NCBI GenBank assembly: GCA_904418995.1
Contig: CAJFQF010000017.1
Location: 1 to 58,064 of the forward strand
Direction: 5' to 3'
Length of the DNA: 58,064 nucleotides
DNA from: Heritagella_A intestinalis
GTDB lineage: Bacteria; Bacillota; Clostridia; Oscillospirales; Acutalibacteraceae
The translations under genes and the position numbers were made by a program. The stretch's first letter is position 1. The number at the start of each line of letters is the position of its first letter. Below, piece after piece: positions 15,791 through 24,478 of the stretch. Below the pieces are notes generated by a model, which saw only the letters and a list, made by a program, of their open reading frames with translations, did no database searches and was not told the origin of the DNA.

Positions 15791-16279
15791 CTAAAAACTG
15801 ATGCGCTCGCCCCGCATGGCCCTGCGCTCCAGCTCTTCCCGGTCCTTGCGGCTCATACGGCTCACATCGGGCCGGATTACCGCTCCGCTTCTGCCGGAAG
15901 CGCCATTCTCCAAGGGACGGCCCCGGCGGCTCCGCAGGTTTTCCACCAAGCTTTCCGTCACGCTCCGGGCCGTGTACTCCACTGCCCGCTCCAGGATTTC
16001 CCGGTGATGCAGTGCCTCAAAGGCGGACGTCATGTCCAGGCCGGCTTCCAGCAGCCGCAGGAATTTGGGGTCCCGGCACTCGTTCTCCAGCCGGAACCCC
16101 GGATAAGCCGCTTCGGCGGCCCGGCCCTCTGCGAACCAGTCCGCAGCGGTCTTTTCCATCCGCCGCTGGATTTCCTGGTCCCCCCGGCGCCGGAGCTCTT
16201 CCAGGTATTCCCCTCGGGCCTGTTCCCGCTCCGGGGTATCCTCTTCCGGCTTTTGGGCGGAGGTTTTGTCTTTTCTCAC
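15791..16279 (-). CDS. Capsid scaffold-like protein
   Basis: 162 aa from GTG 16279, eight bases after AGGGGG. Highly charged, Glu/Arg-rich and almost wholly helical (EREQARGEYLEELRRRGDQE, KTAADWFAEGRAAEAAYPGF, MTSAFEALHHREILERA), with a basic C-terminal tail (SRKDREELERRAMRGER) as expected of a scaffold that binds capsid subunits during procapsid assembly. It directly precedes the capsid gene, the usual position. It is the first gene of the island: no portal or terminase lies upstream, and the next gene up is on the opposite strand. Confidence 0.65.
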   Translation of the reverse strand: MRKDKTSAQKPEEDTPEREQARGEYLEELRRRGDQEIQRRMEKTAADWFAEGRAAEAAYPGFRLENECRDPKFLRLLEAGLDMTSAFEALHHREILERAVEYTARSVTESLVENLRSRRGRPLENGASGRSGAVIRPDVSRMSRKDREELERRAMRGERISF

Positions 16280-16420
16280 AGCGTTTTCCCCCTTTCCTCT
16301 GTATTGGGGCCGGCATGGGCGCGGCCCGGAAATACCATAGCATCCCTGCCGGAAAACCCGCTCCCCTGTTTTTTTGCTTCACCGGTCATGAAATTTCCCG
16401 GTTCGCCCCGACGTATCCGG

Positions 16421-16449
16421 TTGTTTTCCCGGCAAAAGTCGTGTACAAT
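16421..16449 (+). promoter_or_regulatory. Promoter of the 128-aa gene
   Basis: TTGTTT, 17-bp spacer, TACAAT. Confidence 0.6.
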
Positions 16450-16476
16450 GAAAAGAAAACGGACGGAGGTTCCCCC

Positions 16477-16863
16477 ATGAAACAATGGATTCTCAATAAA
16501 TCGGAATACGACCTGCTGATGGCGGTGCGCAAGGCCCGGCGCTTCCCGATAGCCCGCTTTGAGCTCCACTGCTCCCAGGAGCCGGAGCTGCGGATAACGG
16601 CCCTGAACCACGTGTGCCTCACCAGCCCGGAGGACTCCATGGAAGCGGTAAAGGCCCGGGCCGCCGTTTTGGAGTCCCTGCAAAAAAAGGGGCTGGTGCG
16701 CATTTCCTATTCCCTGCCGGCCTATGTCCAGTCGGACTACCGGATTTTTTATCAGAGCCAAATTTACGAGCTGCTCTGCCACACGGCCATGGAGGCCCAG
16801 GGCCAGCCGGATTTCCTCTTTGACCTGCCGGCCATGCGGTTCGGCCAAGTTTTCCCCCTGTAA
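16477..16863 (+). CDS. Conserved-looking protein of unknown function, 128 aa
   Basis: ATG 16477 follows GGACGGAGGT. Soluble, mixed alpha/beta; features include SEYDLLMAVRKARRFPIARF near the N-terminus, a region FELHCSQEPELRITALNHVC and a C-terminal FLFDLPAMRFGQVFPL. The text VLESLQKKGLVRISYSLPAYVQSDYRIF resembles a winged-helix arrangement, so a DNA-binding or adaptor role is possible but unproven. It has its own promoter and terminator and sits between the phage island and the GH25 lipoprotein, transcribed oppositely to both. I do not recognise the family. Confidence 0.7.
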   Translation: MKQWILNKSEYDLLMAVRKARRFPIARFELHCSQEPELRITALNHVCLTSPEDSMEAVKARAAVLESLQKKGLVRISYSLPAYVQSDYRIFYQSQIYELLCHTAMEAQGQPDFLFDLPAMRFGQVFPL

Positions 16864-16870
16864 AACGCGC

Positions 16871-16912
16871 AAAAGAAGAGCGTCGGAGAGAACATCTCCG
16901 ACGCTCTTTTTG
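16871..16912. terminator. Bidirectional terminator
   Basis: Perfect 13-bp stem AGAGCGTCGGAGA/TCTCCGACGCTCT (16877-16889/16895-16907), loop GAACA, T run on the right and A run on the left; shared by the converging genes. Confidence 0.85.
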
Positions 16913-16932
16913 CTGGATTTTTGTCAGCTGGC

Positions 16933-18159
16933 TTATTGCCACATGACATTCACGTCTACATTGCCGCTGATGCCCTTCACTTTCCCGGAGCTGGTGTACT
17001 GCCAGGCTGTCCAGTTCTTGGCCTCGGCGGGATAAGGGTCGTTGGTATAATGGGCAATCCACAGGGGGAAGTCCGAAAGCTGGTCCAGATACAGCTTGCT
17101 GCGAATCCAGGTGGGGTTGGTGTAGACCATGGCGTCATAGCCGTTGGCCTCGATGGTCTCGCAGAAGGCCCGGGCCAAATCCGTGACTTCCTGCCGGTTC
17201 AGGTTGGCCAGGTGGAACCGGGAATCCGATGCCGGGTCTTCCAGGTCATAGACAATGGGGAGCTGGGTGGGGCGGCCCTGCATCTGGGCGATGACCCACA
17301 GGGCCTCTTCCCTGGCTTCCTCCACCGTGGTAGCCTGGGAGAAGAAATAGACCCCCACATCCAGCCCTTGGGCCCTGGCCCCAGTATAGTTCTGCTCAAA
17401 GTAGGCGTCCTTGTAGAAGCCGCCTTCCTGCCGGTAAAACTGGCCGCCAATGCGGATGAACGCATAGGAGATGCCATCCTGGGCCACGGCTTTCCAGTCA
17501 ATGTTCTTCTGATAGCTGGATACATCCACGCCTGTGCGGGTCTGCAAAACCCCCGATTCGTCAAAGATGTACCGCCGCCCGCCAATGGCCTGGGAGCCGG
17601 TGACGGGCTTGTCCTCCACCAAATAGAAGGTTCCCTCTTCCGTCTCTTTCCAGCCCGTGTAAGCCGGAACCGGCGTAGGGGTCGGCTTGGGCGTCTTGGT
17701 GGGGGCAGGGCTGTCAGAGGGCCTGGCGCTGGGTTTCAGGGTAGGAGACGGCGTTTTCGTGGGCGCCGGGGTGGGCACCGTATCCACAATGGGCGGCGCT
17801 GTGGGCCGGCTCTCCTGAATGGTCTCATCCTCTTTCTGGGATTCCTGCTTCACCGGCTTTTGAAGGATTTCCTCTTTTTTCTCTTCCGTTAAGACCATGG
17901 GCTTTTGGGTGGCCTTCGGGGTGGGCGTAGGAGTCGGGGAAGCCGTGGGCGTGGGGGTAGGGCTGGGCGAAGGGGTTGGAGATGGGGTTGGAGAAATCGT
18001 GGGCGACGCTTCCGGGGAAGGGGAGGGCGCAGTGGTTTCCTGCACCGTTTGGGGCGTGGGGGCAGGGAGTACCGGTTCCTGGGGCGCGGAAGCGCATCCG
18101 GCCAACAGCCCCGCCAGCAGCAGGGGAAGCACGGCGGCCCGGAAAAAATGGCGTTTCAT
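16933..18159 (-). CDS. GH25 lysozyme-like lipoprotein with Pro/Thr-rich linker
   Basis: 408 aa. Signal peptide with lipobox LLAGLLAGC, so lipid-anchored on the outer membrane face. Residues about 25-90 and 115-165 are Pro/Thr/Ser/Lys-rich (repeated PTPSP and PTKTP), spanning the wall. The C-terminal about 200 residues are a GH25 muramidase domain (GVDVSSYQKNIDW with the first Asp, IVYDLEDP with the acidic pair, LWIAHYTNDPYP). The family cleaves the MurNAc-GlcNAc bond of peptidoglycan. It does not look like a phage endolysin because of the lipoprotein anchor and long linker, so cell-wall remodelling or defence against competitors is more likely. It lies next to the phage island; a second, damaged GH25 gene is at 45604. 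Confidence 0.88.
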   Translation of the reverse strand: MKRHFFRAAVLPLLLAGLLAGCASAPQEPVLPAPTPQTVQETTAPSPSPEASPTISPTPSPTPSPSPTPTPTASPTPTPTPKATQKPMVLTEEKKEEILQKPVKQESQKEDETIQESRPTAPPIVDTVPTPAPTKTPSPTLKPSARPSDSPAPTKTPKPTPTPVPAYTGWKETEEGTFYLVEDKPVTGSQAIGGRRYIFDESGVLQTRTGVDVSSYQKNIDWKAVAQDGISYAFIRIGGQFYRQEGGFYKDAYFEQNYTGARAQGLDVGVYFFSQATTVEEAREEALWVIAQMQGRPTQLPIVYDLEDPASDSRFHLANLNRQEVTDLARAFCETIEANGYDAMVYTNPTWIRSKLYLDQLSDFPLWIAHYTNDPYPAEAKNWTAWQYTSSGKVKGISGNVDVNVMWQ

Positions 18160-18366
18160 GAATAAACCTCGCTTTCTAAGGGCAGGATAAAATTCTTTTG
18201 ATTTTCCTCCATTACATCACAGTAACTTGAAATAGAAAACCCAAATATTACAAAAATATGTTGGAAAATATAACTAAATATATTGGTTTGATTTTGTAAT
18301 CAGAAGCCGGGCTTTTTTGCTCTCTGGTGCTTTTTCAATAAAAAAATAAAATTTCACAGAGGTCTA

Positions 18367-18395
18367 TTGACCATTATCGCCTTCGCGCCTATAAT
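18367..18395 (+). promoter_or_regulatory. Promoter of the GH78 gene
   Basis: TTGACC, 17-bp spacer, TATAAT; close to consensus. The remainder of the gap 18160-18446 is A/T-rich with no gene seen. Confidence 0.8.
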
Positions 18396-18446
18396 GAGGG
18401 AAACATTGCCGCTCCCCATTTTGAAACGCGGCAAGGAGGTGTTTTT

Positions 18447-21161
18447 TTGAAAATTACACGCATGAAAACCAACCGTATCACGTCCCCTCTGGGCTTTGAG
18501 CTGCGCTCCCTTTCTTTCTCCTGGACGGTGGAGGATACCGATGCCAAAAATCAGGTCTGGGCCCGGGTACAGGTGTCCCGTGACTCAGCTTTTCAACAAA
18601 TTTTGTGGGATTCCGGGGAAAACGCGGAAATTTCCTCGGTGGACTGCCCGGCGCCTTTGGATGCCCTTGCCTTGCAGCCCCGCACCCGGTATTGGTGGCG
18701 GGCCATGGTCCAGGCGGACAGCGGGGAACTGGCGGTCAGCGAACCCGCCTGGTTTGAAACCTCTAAAATGGACGAGCCTTGGCAGGCCCAATGGATTACC
18801 CCTTGCCTGGAAAAGCACATCCATCCCCTGCTGCGCCGGAGCTTCCTGCTGGAAGAGGAGCCGGTGCGGGCCCGGGCCTATGCCACGGGATTGGGCCTGT
18901 ATGAACTGTCCGTCAACGGCCAGAAGGCCGGGGGCGAATATCTGGCCCCTGGCTGCACCGCCTATGACAAGCGGCTCCAATATCAGACCTATGACGTGAC
19001 CAACCTCCTACACAAGGGCGTCAATACCCTGGGGGCCATGCTGGGCAATGGCTGGGCCAAAGGCAGGTTCGGCTTTGGCGGGATTCCGGATAACTTTGAA
19101 AACCCCGCCCAGGAAGGCACGCCCCGGGAAGCCTTTGTCAACCAGTTCCTCTTTTTGATGGAGCTGCGGGTGGAGCTGGCCGATGGCCGGGAAGTGGTTA
19201 TCGGCACCGGGGACGATTGGCAGTGCGCGCCCTCTCCCGTTACCCTGAGCAGTCTCTACGACGGCGAGGCCTGGGACCAAAACCGGGAGATTCCCGGCTG
19301 GGACACCCCCCAGGCCGACGAATATCCCTGGCTTCCGGTAACGGCGGGAGCCCCCCGGCAGCCTTTGGCGGAACCCTCCCCCCGGCTGAGCCTGCCGGTG
19401 AAAAAGCACGAGACCTTTACCCCCACCCTGCTCCAAACCCCCAAAGGGGAGTGGGTACTGGATTTGGGCCAGGAGATTGCCGGCTGGTTTGAGTTACAGG
19501 CAGATTTCCCCAAGGACACGGAGCTGCGCCTTCAGTTTGGAGAAATCCTCCAGGATGACTGCTTCTATCGGGACAACCTGCGCACCGCCCTGTGCGAATA
19601 CCGCTTCCGTTCCGCAGGGCGGCCTGCCCGGATACGGCCCCACTTCACTTTCTACGGCTATCGGTATGTGAAGGTAGAGGGGTGGCCCGGCGATAAACCG
19701 GACGTCTCTGCCTTTACCGGCTGCGCCCTTTATTCCGACCTGGAAGAGACGGGCTTTTTGGAGACCGGCAACGAGAAGGTCAACCGGCTGATTCTCAACG
19801 CCCGGTGGAGCCAGAAGGACAACTTTGTGGATGTTCCCACAGACTGCCCCCAGCGGGACGAGCGCATGGGCTGGACCGGTGACGCCCAGATTTTCTGCCC
19901 CACCGCCTGCTTTACCATGGACTGCGCCGCCTTCTATGATAAATATTGCCTGGATATGTGGAAAGAACAGCAGGTGCGGGAGGGCTGTGTCTCCTATGTG
20001 GCGCCTGTCATTGCCAGCACAGAGCCCGGCCCCGACGACCCGGACGGCGGCGCCTGCGGCTGGGCGGATGCCGCCGCCATTGTGCCCTGGACCTCTTATG
20101 TGTTTAACGGCGGCAAAGAAAAGCTCCGGGAGCATTTTGACAGCATGAAAACCTGGGTGGACTGGGTGCGCCGGGAAGATGCCAATACTGGCAATACCCG
20201 GCTGTGGCTGGCCCTGCGTCCCCACTACGGCGACTGGGTGGCCCTGGACGGCCCCCGCTACGGCCTGGACCCGGAAGCGGTACGCGGCGCCACCGACGTG
20301 ACCTTCCTGTGCTCGGTCTACTATTTCCGCAGCGCTTCTATCGTGTCCGAAGCCGCTGGCGTCCTGGGGATGGAAGAGATCCAGGCGGAATACGCCCAGC
20401 TGGCCGAAGAAATCCGCCAGGCCATTCAAAAGGAATACTTCACCCCCGGCGGCCGGTTCGCCGTGCCCACCCAGACCGGCCTGGCCCTGGTGCTGCGCTA
20501 TGGCCTGACGCCGGAAGCATACAAAGAGAAAACCTTCCAGGCCCTGCTGGAACAGCTCAAGGGTTCCCTGATGCACCTGCGCGCCGGTTTCCTGGGCGTT
20601 TCCTCCCTGTGCCCGGTTCTCAGCCAGTTTGGAGACAGCAAAGACGCTTACACTCTGCTGCTCCAGGAGGATTTCCCCAGCTGGCTCTATGAGGTGAACA
20701 TGGGGGCCACCACCATTTGGGAGCGGTGGAACGCCCTGCTCCCCGACGGGCATATCAGCGGCACCGGCATGAACTCCATGAACCACTACGCCTACGGCTC
20801 CATTGTGGAGTGGATGTATCAGGATATGTGCGGCCTGAACCCCCTGGCCCAATATCCCGGCTTCAAGCGGGTGCGCCTGGAGCCCCGCCCCGATGCCCGT
20901 ATCGGCTATGCCAAGGCCCGGGTCAACTCCCCCGCCGGCCCCTATGAGAGCGGATGGCAGGCTTCGGAGGACGGCAGCTTCACCTATGCCTTCTCCATTC
21001 CCTTTGACGGAAAAGCTGAGCTGGTGCTCCACGACGAAACCCTGGACAGCCTGCTGATTAACGGCGTGCCGGCCAAAGAAGCCGGCGTTGGCGCCCGGGA
21101 AGAGGAAGGCTGCGTCAAGGCCCTTCTCCCTGCCGGTTCCTGGAAAATCGGCCGGGCGTGA
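18447..21161 (+). CDS. Alpha-L-rhamnosidase, GH78
   Basis: 904 aa starting at TTG 18447, six bases after a perfect AAGGAGGT; the first ATG is 15 bases further in. Domain order: N-terminal fibronectin-like domain (about 1-110), Bac_rhamnosid_N lectin-like domains (about 120-330), linking beta-sandwich, (alpha/alpha)6 catalytic domain (about 430-780), C-terminal beta domain. The catalytic-region motif DCPQRDERMGWTGDAQ is clear. No signal peptide, so it is cytoplasmic and acts on imported rhamnosides (plant glycosides, pectin or glycan fragments). It has its own consensus promoter; no transporter or rhamnose-pathway gene is adjacent, so it appears to be a stand-alone gene. Confidence 0.92.
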   Translation: MKITRMKTNRITSPLGFELRSLSFSWTVEDTDAKNQVWARVQVSRDSAFQQILWDSGENAEISSVDCPAPLDALALQPRTRYWWRAMVQADSGELAVSEPAWFETSKMDEPWQAQWITPCLEKHIHPLLRRSFLLEEEPVRARAYATGLGLYELSVNGQKAGGEYLAPGCTAYDKRLQYQTYDVTNLLHKGVNTLGAMLGNGWAKGRFGFGGIPDNFENPAQEGTPREAFVNQFLFLMELRVELADGREVVIGTGDDWQCAPSPVTLSSLYDGEAWDQNREIPGWDTPQADEYPWLPVTAGAPRQPLAEPSPRLSLPVKKHETFTPTLLQTPKGEWVLDLGQEIAGWFELQADFPKDTELRLQFGEILQDDCFYRDNLRTALCEYRFRSAGRPARIRPHFTFYGYRYVKVEGWPGDKPDVSAFTGCALYSDLEETGFLETGNEKVNRLILNARWSQKDNFVDVPTDCPQRDERMGWTGDAQIFCPTACFTMDCAAFYDKYCLDMWKEQQVREGCVSYVAPVIASTEPGPDDPDGGACGWADAAAIVPWTSYVFNGGKEKLREHFDSMKTWVDWVRREDANTGNTRLWLALRPHYGDWVALDGPRYGLDPEAVRGATDVTFLCSVYYFRSASIVSEAAGVLGMEEIQAEYAQLAEEIRQAIQKEYFTPGGRFAVPTQTGLALVLRYGLTPEAYKEKTFQALLEQLKGSLMHLRAGFLGVSSLCPVLSQFGDSKDAYTLLLQEDFPSWLYEVNMGATTIWERWNALLPDGHISGTGMNSMNHYAYGSIVEWMYQDMCGLNPLAQYPGFKRVRLEPRPDARIGYAKARVNSPAGPYESGWQASEDGSFTYAFSIPFDGKAELVLHDETLDSLLINGVPAKEAGVGAREEEGCVKALLPAGSWKIGRA

Positions 21162-21368
21162 CCCCGGTTTCCACCCACGGCAGCTCCCCGATTTATGGGA
21201 GCAAAACCCTCCCCAAGAGGAAAAATTTCCGGTTTTCTTCAACGCTGTCCTGCCTTTCTGAAAGAGTTGCTGATTTTTCAGGCTTTCTCTGTGTTCTTTT
21301 TATGAAATTCCTTAGGGAATGAGAGATTTTTTTCCAAAAAAGGTATGGAATTTACCGCGCCGATTTGA

Positions 21369-21480
21369 TATAATACAGATGAGAAAGCGTCGGCTTGTCC
21401 GGCGGTCACTCTCACGCTGACAGATCGGGGCTTTGGGCTGCCTTTATAGGGAGGCTTTTGAGCCCGGCTCTGATTTAAAA
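21369..21480 (+). promoter_or_regulatory. Promoter and structured leader of ppdK
   Basis: Extended -10 TGATATAAT (-10 at 21369-21374), weak -35. The predicted leader is about 120 nt with several possible stems: AGCGT/ACGCT at 21386 and 21414, and GGGCT near 21435 with AGCCC near 21461. It matches no riboswitch I know. The stretch 21162-21368 shows no gene. Confidence 0.5.
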
Positions 21481-21501
21481 TTATGTAGGAGGTATCATCC
21501 A

Positions 21502-24138
21502 ATGAGCCACAAGTATGTCTACCTGTTCTCTGAAGGCAACAAGGACATGCGCGAACTCCTGGGCGGCAAGGGCGCTAACCTGGCCGAAATGACCAACGCC
21601 GGCCTGCCGGTTCCCCAGGGCTTCACCGTTTCCACCGAGGCCTGCACCCAGTATTACAATGACGGCCGTCAGATCAATGACGAGATCCAGGCACAGATCT
21701 ATGAGGGTCTGGCCAAGATGGAAGAAGTCGTCGGCAAGAAGTTCGCCGATCCCGAGAACCCGCTGCTGGTTTCCGTGCGTTCCGGCGCCCGTGCTTCCAT
21801 GCCCGGCATGATGGACACCATCCTGAACCTGGGCCTCAACGACGAAGTGGTCGAGGGCCTTGCCAAGTTCACCAACAACCCCCGTTTTGCATATGACTCC
21901 TATCGCCGTTTCATCCAGATGTTCTCCGACGTTGTGATGGAGCTCTCTAAGAAGCGTTTCGAAGAGATCATCGATCAGCTGAAGGCCGAAAAGGGCGTGA
22001 AGCTGGACACCGAGCTGGACACCGACGACATGAAGGAGCTGGTCAAGCGCTTCAAGGCCTTCTATAAGGAAGAGAAGGGCGAAGACTTCCCCACCGAGCC
22101 CAAGGTGCAGCTCATGGAAGCCGTCAAGGCTGTGTTCCGCTCCTGGGACAACCCCCGCGCTAACGTATACCGCCGCATGAACGAGATCCCCTATGACTGG
22201 GGCACCGCCGTTAACGTGCAGGCCATGGTATTCGGCAACTCCGGCGATAACTCCGGCACCGGCGTGGCATTTACCCGTAACCCCGCTACCGGCGAGAAGA
22301 AGCTCTTCGGCGAGTATCTGATCAACGCCCAGGGCGAAGACGTGGTGGCCGGCGTTCGTACGCCTTCCCCCATCGCCCACCTGCAGGAGCAGATGCCCGA
22401 TGTGTATCAGCAGTTTGCTGACATCGCCAACCGTCTGGAGAAGCACTACAAGGATATGCAGGACATGGAGTTCACCATTGAGAATGGCAAGCTCTACATG
22501 CTGCAGACCCGTAACGGCAAGCGTACCGCTGCCGCTGCTCTGAAGATCGCTGTTGACCTGGTGGACGAGGGCATGATCGACGAGGAAGAGGCTGTTCTCC
22601 GCGTAGAGCCCAAGCAGCTGGATTCCCTGCTGCATCCCCAGTTCGATGCCGAGGCCGTGAAGAAGGCCGAAGTCATCGGCAAGGGCCTGGCTGCTTCCCC
22701 CGGCGCTGCCTGCGGCAAGGTGGTATTCACCGCCGAAGACGCCAAGGAGTGGCATGAGCGCGGCGAGAAGGTCGTTCTGGTTCGTCTGGAGACCTCTCCC
22801 GAGGACATCGAGGGTATGCAGGTCGCGCAGGGCATCCTGACCGTCCGCGGCGGCATGACCTCTCACGCTGCTGTTGTGGCCCGCGGCATGGGTACCTGCT
22901 GCGTGTCCGGTTGCGGCGAGATCACCGTAGACTATGAAAACAAGCTGTTCACCCTGGGTGGCAAAGAGTACCACGAGGGCGACTACATTTCCATCGACGG
23001 CTCCACCGGCAACATCTACGGTGAGGCCATCCCCACCGCTCCGGCTTCCATTTCCGGCGACTTCGGCCGCTTCATGGGCTGGGCGGACAAGTTCCGTAAG
23101 CTGCAGGTTTACACCAACGCTGACACCCCGCGTGACGCCAAGCAGGCCCGCGACTTCGGTGCAGAAGGCATCGGCCTGTGCCGTACCGAGCACATGTTCT
23201 TCGAGGGCGAGCGTATCAAGGCTATGCGCGAGATGATCGTTGCCAAGGACGTTGAGTCCCGTAAGGCTGCTCTGGCCAAGATCCTGCCCTATCAGCAGGG
23301 TGACTTCGAGGCTCTGTACGAGGTCATGGAAGGCCGTCCGGTTACCATCCGTTTCCTGGATCCCCCGCTCCACGAGTTCCTGCCCACCAAGGAAGAGGAC
23401 ATCGTAGAGATCGCCGGCGAGCTGAACATCACCGTGGAAGAGCTGAAGAACGTGATCGCCAGCCTGCACGAGTTCAACCCCATGATGGGTCACCGCGGCT
23501 GCCGTCTGGCTGTCTCCTATCCCGAGATCGCCGAGATGCAGACCACTGCCGTTATCAACGCTGCCATCAACGTCAGCAAGAAGACCGGCACCATGGTTAC
23601 CCCGCACATCATGATCCCGCTGGTAGGCGAGGTCAAGGAGCTCAAGTTCGTGAAGGACGTTGTCACCTCCACCGCTGACAAGATCATCGCTGAGTCTGGC
23701 CTGGATATGAAGTATGAGGTCGGCACCATGATCGAGATCCCGCGTGCAGCTCTGACTGCCGATGAGATCGCCCAGGAAGCCGAGTTCTTCAGCTTCGGCA
23801 CCAACGACCTGACCCAGATGACCTTCGGCTTCAGCCGTGACGACGCTGGCAAGTTCCTGGATTACTACTACGAGAACAAGATCTATGAGTCCGATCCCTT
23901 CGCCCACCTGGACCAGAAGGGCGTTGGCAAGCTCATCAAGATGGCTGCCGAGCTGGGCCGCAAGACCCGTCCCGACATCCACCTGGGCATCTGCGGCGAG
24001 CATGGCGGCGACCCGACTTCCGTCGAGTTCTGCAACAATGTTGGCCTGAACTATGTGTCCTGCTCTCCCTTCCGCGTGCCGATCGCACGTCTGGCTGCCG
24101 CACAGGCTGCTGTTAAGGAGAAGAGAGCTGCCAAATAA
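21502..24138 (+). CDS. ppdK: Pyruvate, phosphate dikinase
   Basis: 878 aa from ATG 21502 behind AGGAGGT. It interconverts pyruvate + ATP + Pi and phosphoenolpyruvate + AMP + PPi, the usual glycolytic/gluconeogenic link in anaerobic Clostridia. N-terminal ATP-grasp domain (GGKGANLAEMTNAGLPVPQG), central swivelling domain with catalytic His in GGMTSHAAVVARGMG, C-terminal PEP/pyruvate barrel (FSFGTNDLTQMTFGFSRDD, GICGEHGGDP with the active-site Cys). Length is normal. Codon use differs from neighbours (many CGT, GCT, GTT, GGT), a mark of very high expression. It has its own promoter, a structured leader and a strong terminator. Confidence 0.97.
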   Translation: MSHKYVYLFSEGNKDMRELLGGKGANLAEMTNAGLPVPQGFTVSTEACTQYYNDGRQINDEIQAQIYEGLAKMEEVVGKKFADPENPLLVSVRSGARASMPGMMDTILNLGLNDEVVEGLAKFTNNPRFAYDSYRRFIQMFSDVVMELSKKRFEEIIDQLKAEKGVKLDTELDTDDMKELVKRFKAFYKEEKGEDFPTEPKVQLMEAVKAVFRSWDNPRANVYRRMNEIPYDWGTAVNVQAMVFGNSGDNSGTGVAFTRNPATGEKKLFGEYLINAQGEDVVAGVRTPSPIAHLQEQMPDVYQQFADIANRLEKHYKDMQDMEFTIENGKLYMLQTRNGKRTAAAALKIAVDLVDEGMIDEEEAVLRVEPKQLDSLLHPQFDAEAVKKAEVIGKGLAASPGAACGKVVFTAEDAKEWHERGEKVVLVRLETSPEDIEGMQVAQGILTVRGGMTSHAAVVARGMGTCCVSGCGEITVDYENKLFTLGGKEYHEGDYISIDGSTGNIYGEAIPTAPASISGDFGRFMGWADKFRKLQVYTNADTPRDAKQARDFGAEGIGLCRTEHMFFEGERIKAMREMIVAKDVESRKAALAKILPYQQGDFEALYEVMEGRPVTIRFLDPPLHEFLPTKEEDIVEIAGELNITVEELKNVIASLHEFNPMMGHRGCRLAVSYPEIAEMQTTAVINAAINVSKKTGTMVTPHIMIPLVGEVKELKFVKDVVTSTADKIIAESGLDMKYEVGTMIEIPRAALTADEIAQEAEFFSFGTNDLTQMTFGFSRDDAGKFLDYYYENKIYESDPFAHLDQKGVGKLIKMAAELGRKTRPDIHLGICGEHGGDPTSVEFCNNVGLNYVSCSPFRVPIARLAAAQAAVKEKRAAK

Positions 24139-24175
24139 TTTGGCTTCGTAGTTCTTCTTTCTGAATACTGCAATG

Positions 24176-24217
24176 AACCCCCGCTGTTTTCGGGCCCGGA
24201 AACAGCGGGGGTTTTCT
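24176..24217 (+). terminator. Terminator of ppdK
   Basis: CCCCCGCTGTTT pairs with AAACAGCGGGGG, followed by TTTTCT. Confidence 0.9.
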
Positions 24218-24300
24218 ATGCTTTCACCTAGACGATGTTCGTCTTTCCAAGCAGGTTGTTTTTTTTTGCAATTTTTTCTTTTTGAAACCATCTGTCGATA

Positions 24301-24329
24301 TTGACTTTTTTAAAAATTATTTGTATACT
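24301..24329 (+). promoter_or_regulatory. Promoter of the lipoprotein gene
   Basis: TTGACT, 17-bp spacer, TATACT. Gives a leader of about 140 nt before ATG 24479. Confidence 0.8.
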
Positions 24330-24413
24330 GATTTTAGAAATATTATTTTGTCTTTCCATTCTATCAGAACGGCCCCCATCAAACGGCTGCTCTGGAAAAG
24401 GAGGGCGATTCCC

Positions 24414-24440
24414 ATGTACTCACCAGTTCCCCTCTCATAG
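24414..24440 (+). CDS. Possible leader peptide ORF (8 aa) with following hairpin
   Basis: ATG at 24414 preceded by GGAGGG (24400-24405) at eight bases encodes MYSPVPLS and a stop. Five bases later CCCCGG-TTTT-CCGGGG (24445-24460) forms a hairpin that touches the AAAAGGAG ribosome site of the lipoprotein gene. The arrangement could couple translation of the peptide to that of the lipoprotein; a chance ORF is the alternative. Confidence 0.35.
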   Translation: MYSPVPLS

Positions 24441-24478
24441 ATTCCCCCGGTTTTCCGGGGAAAAGGAGCGTGCGTATT

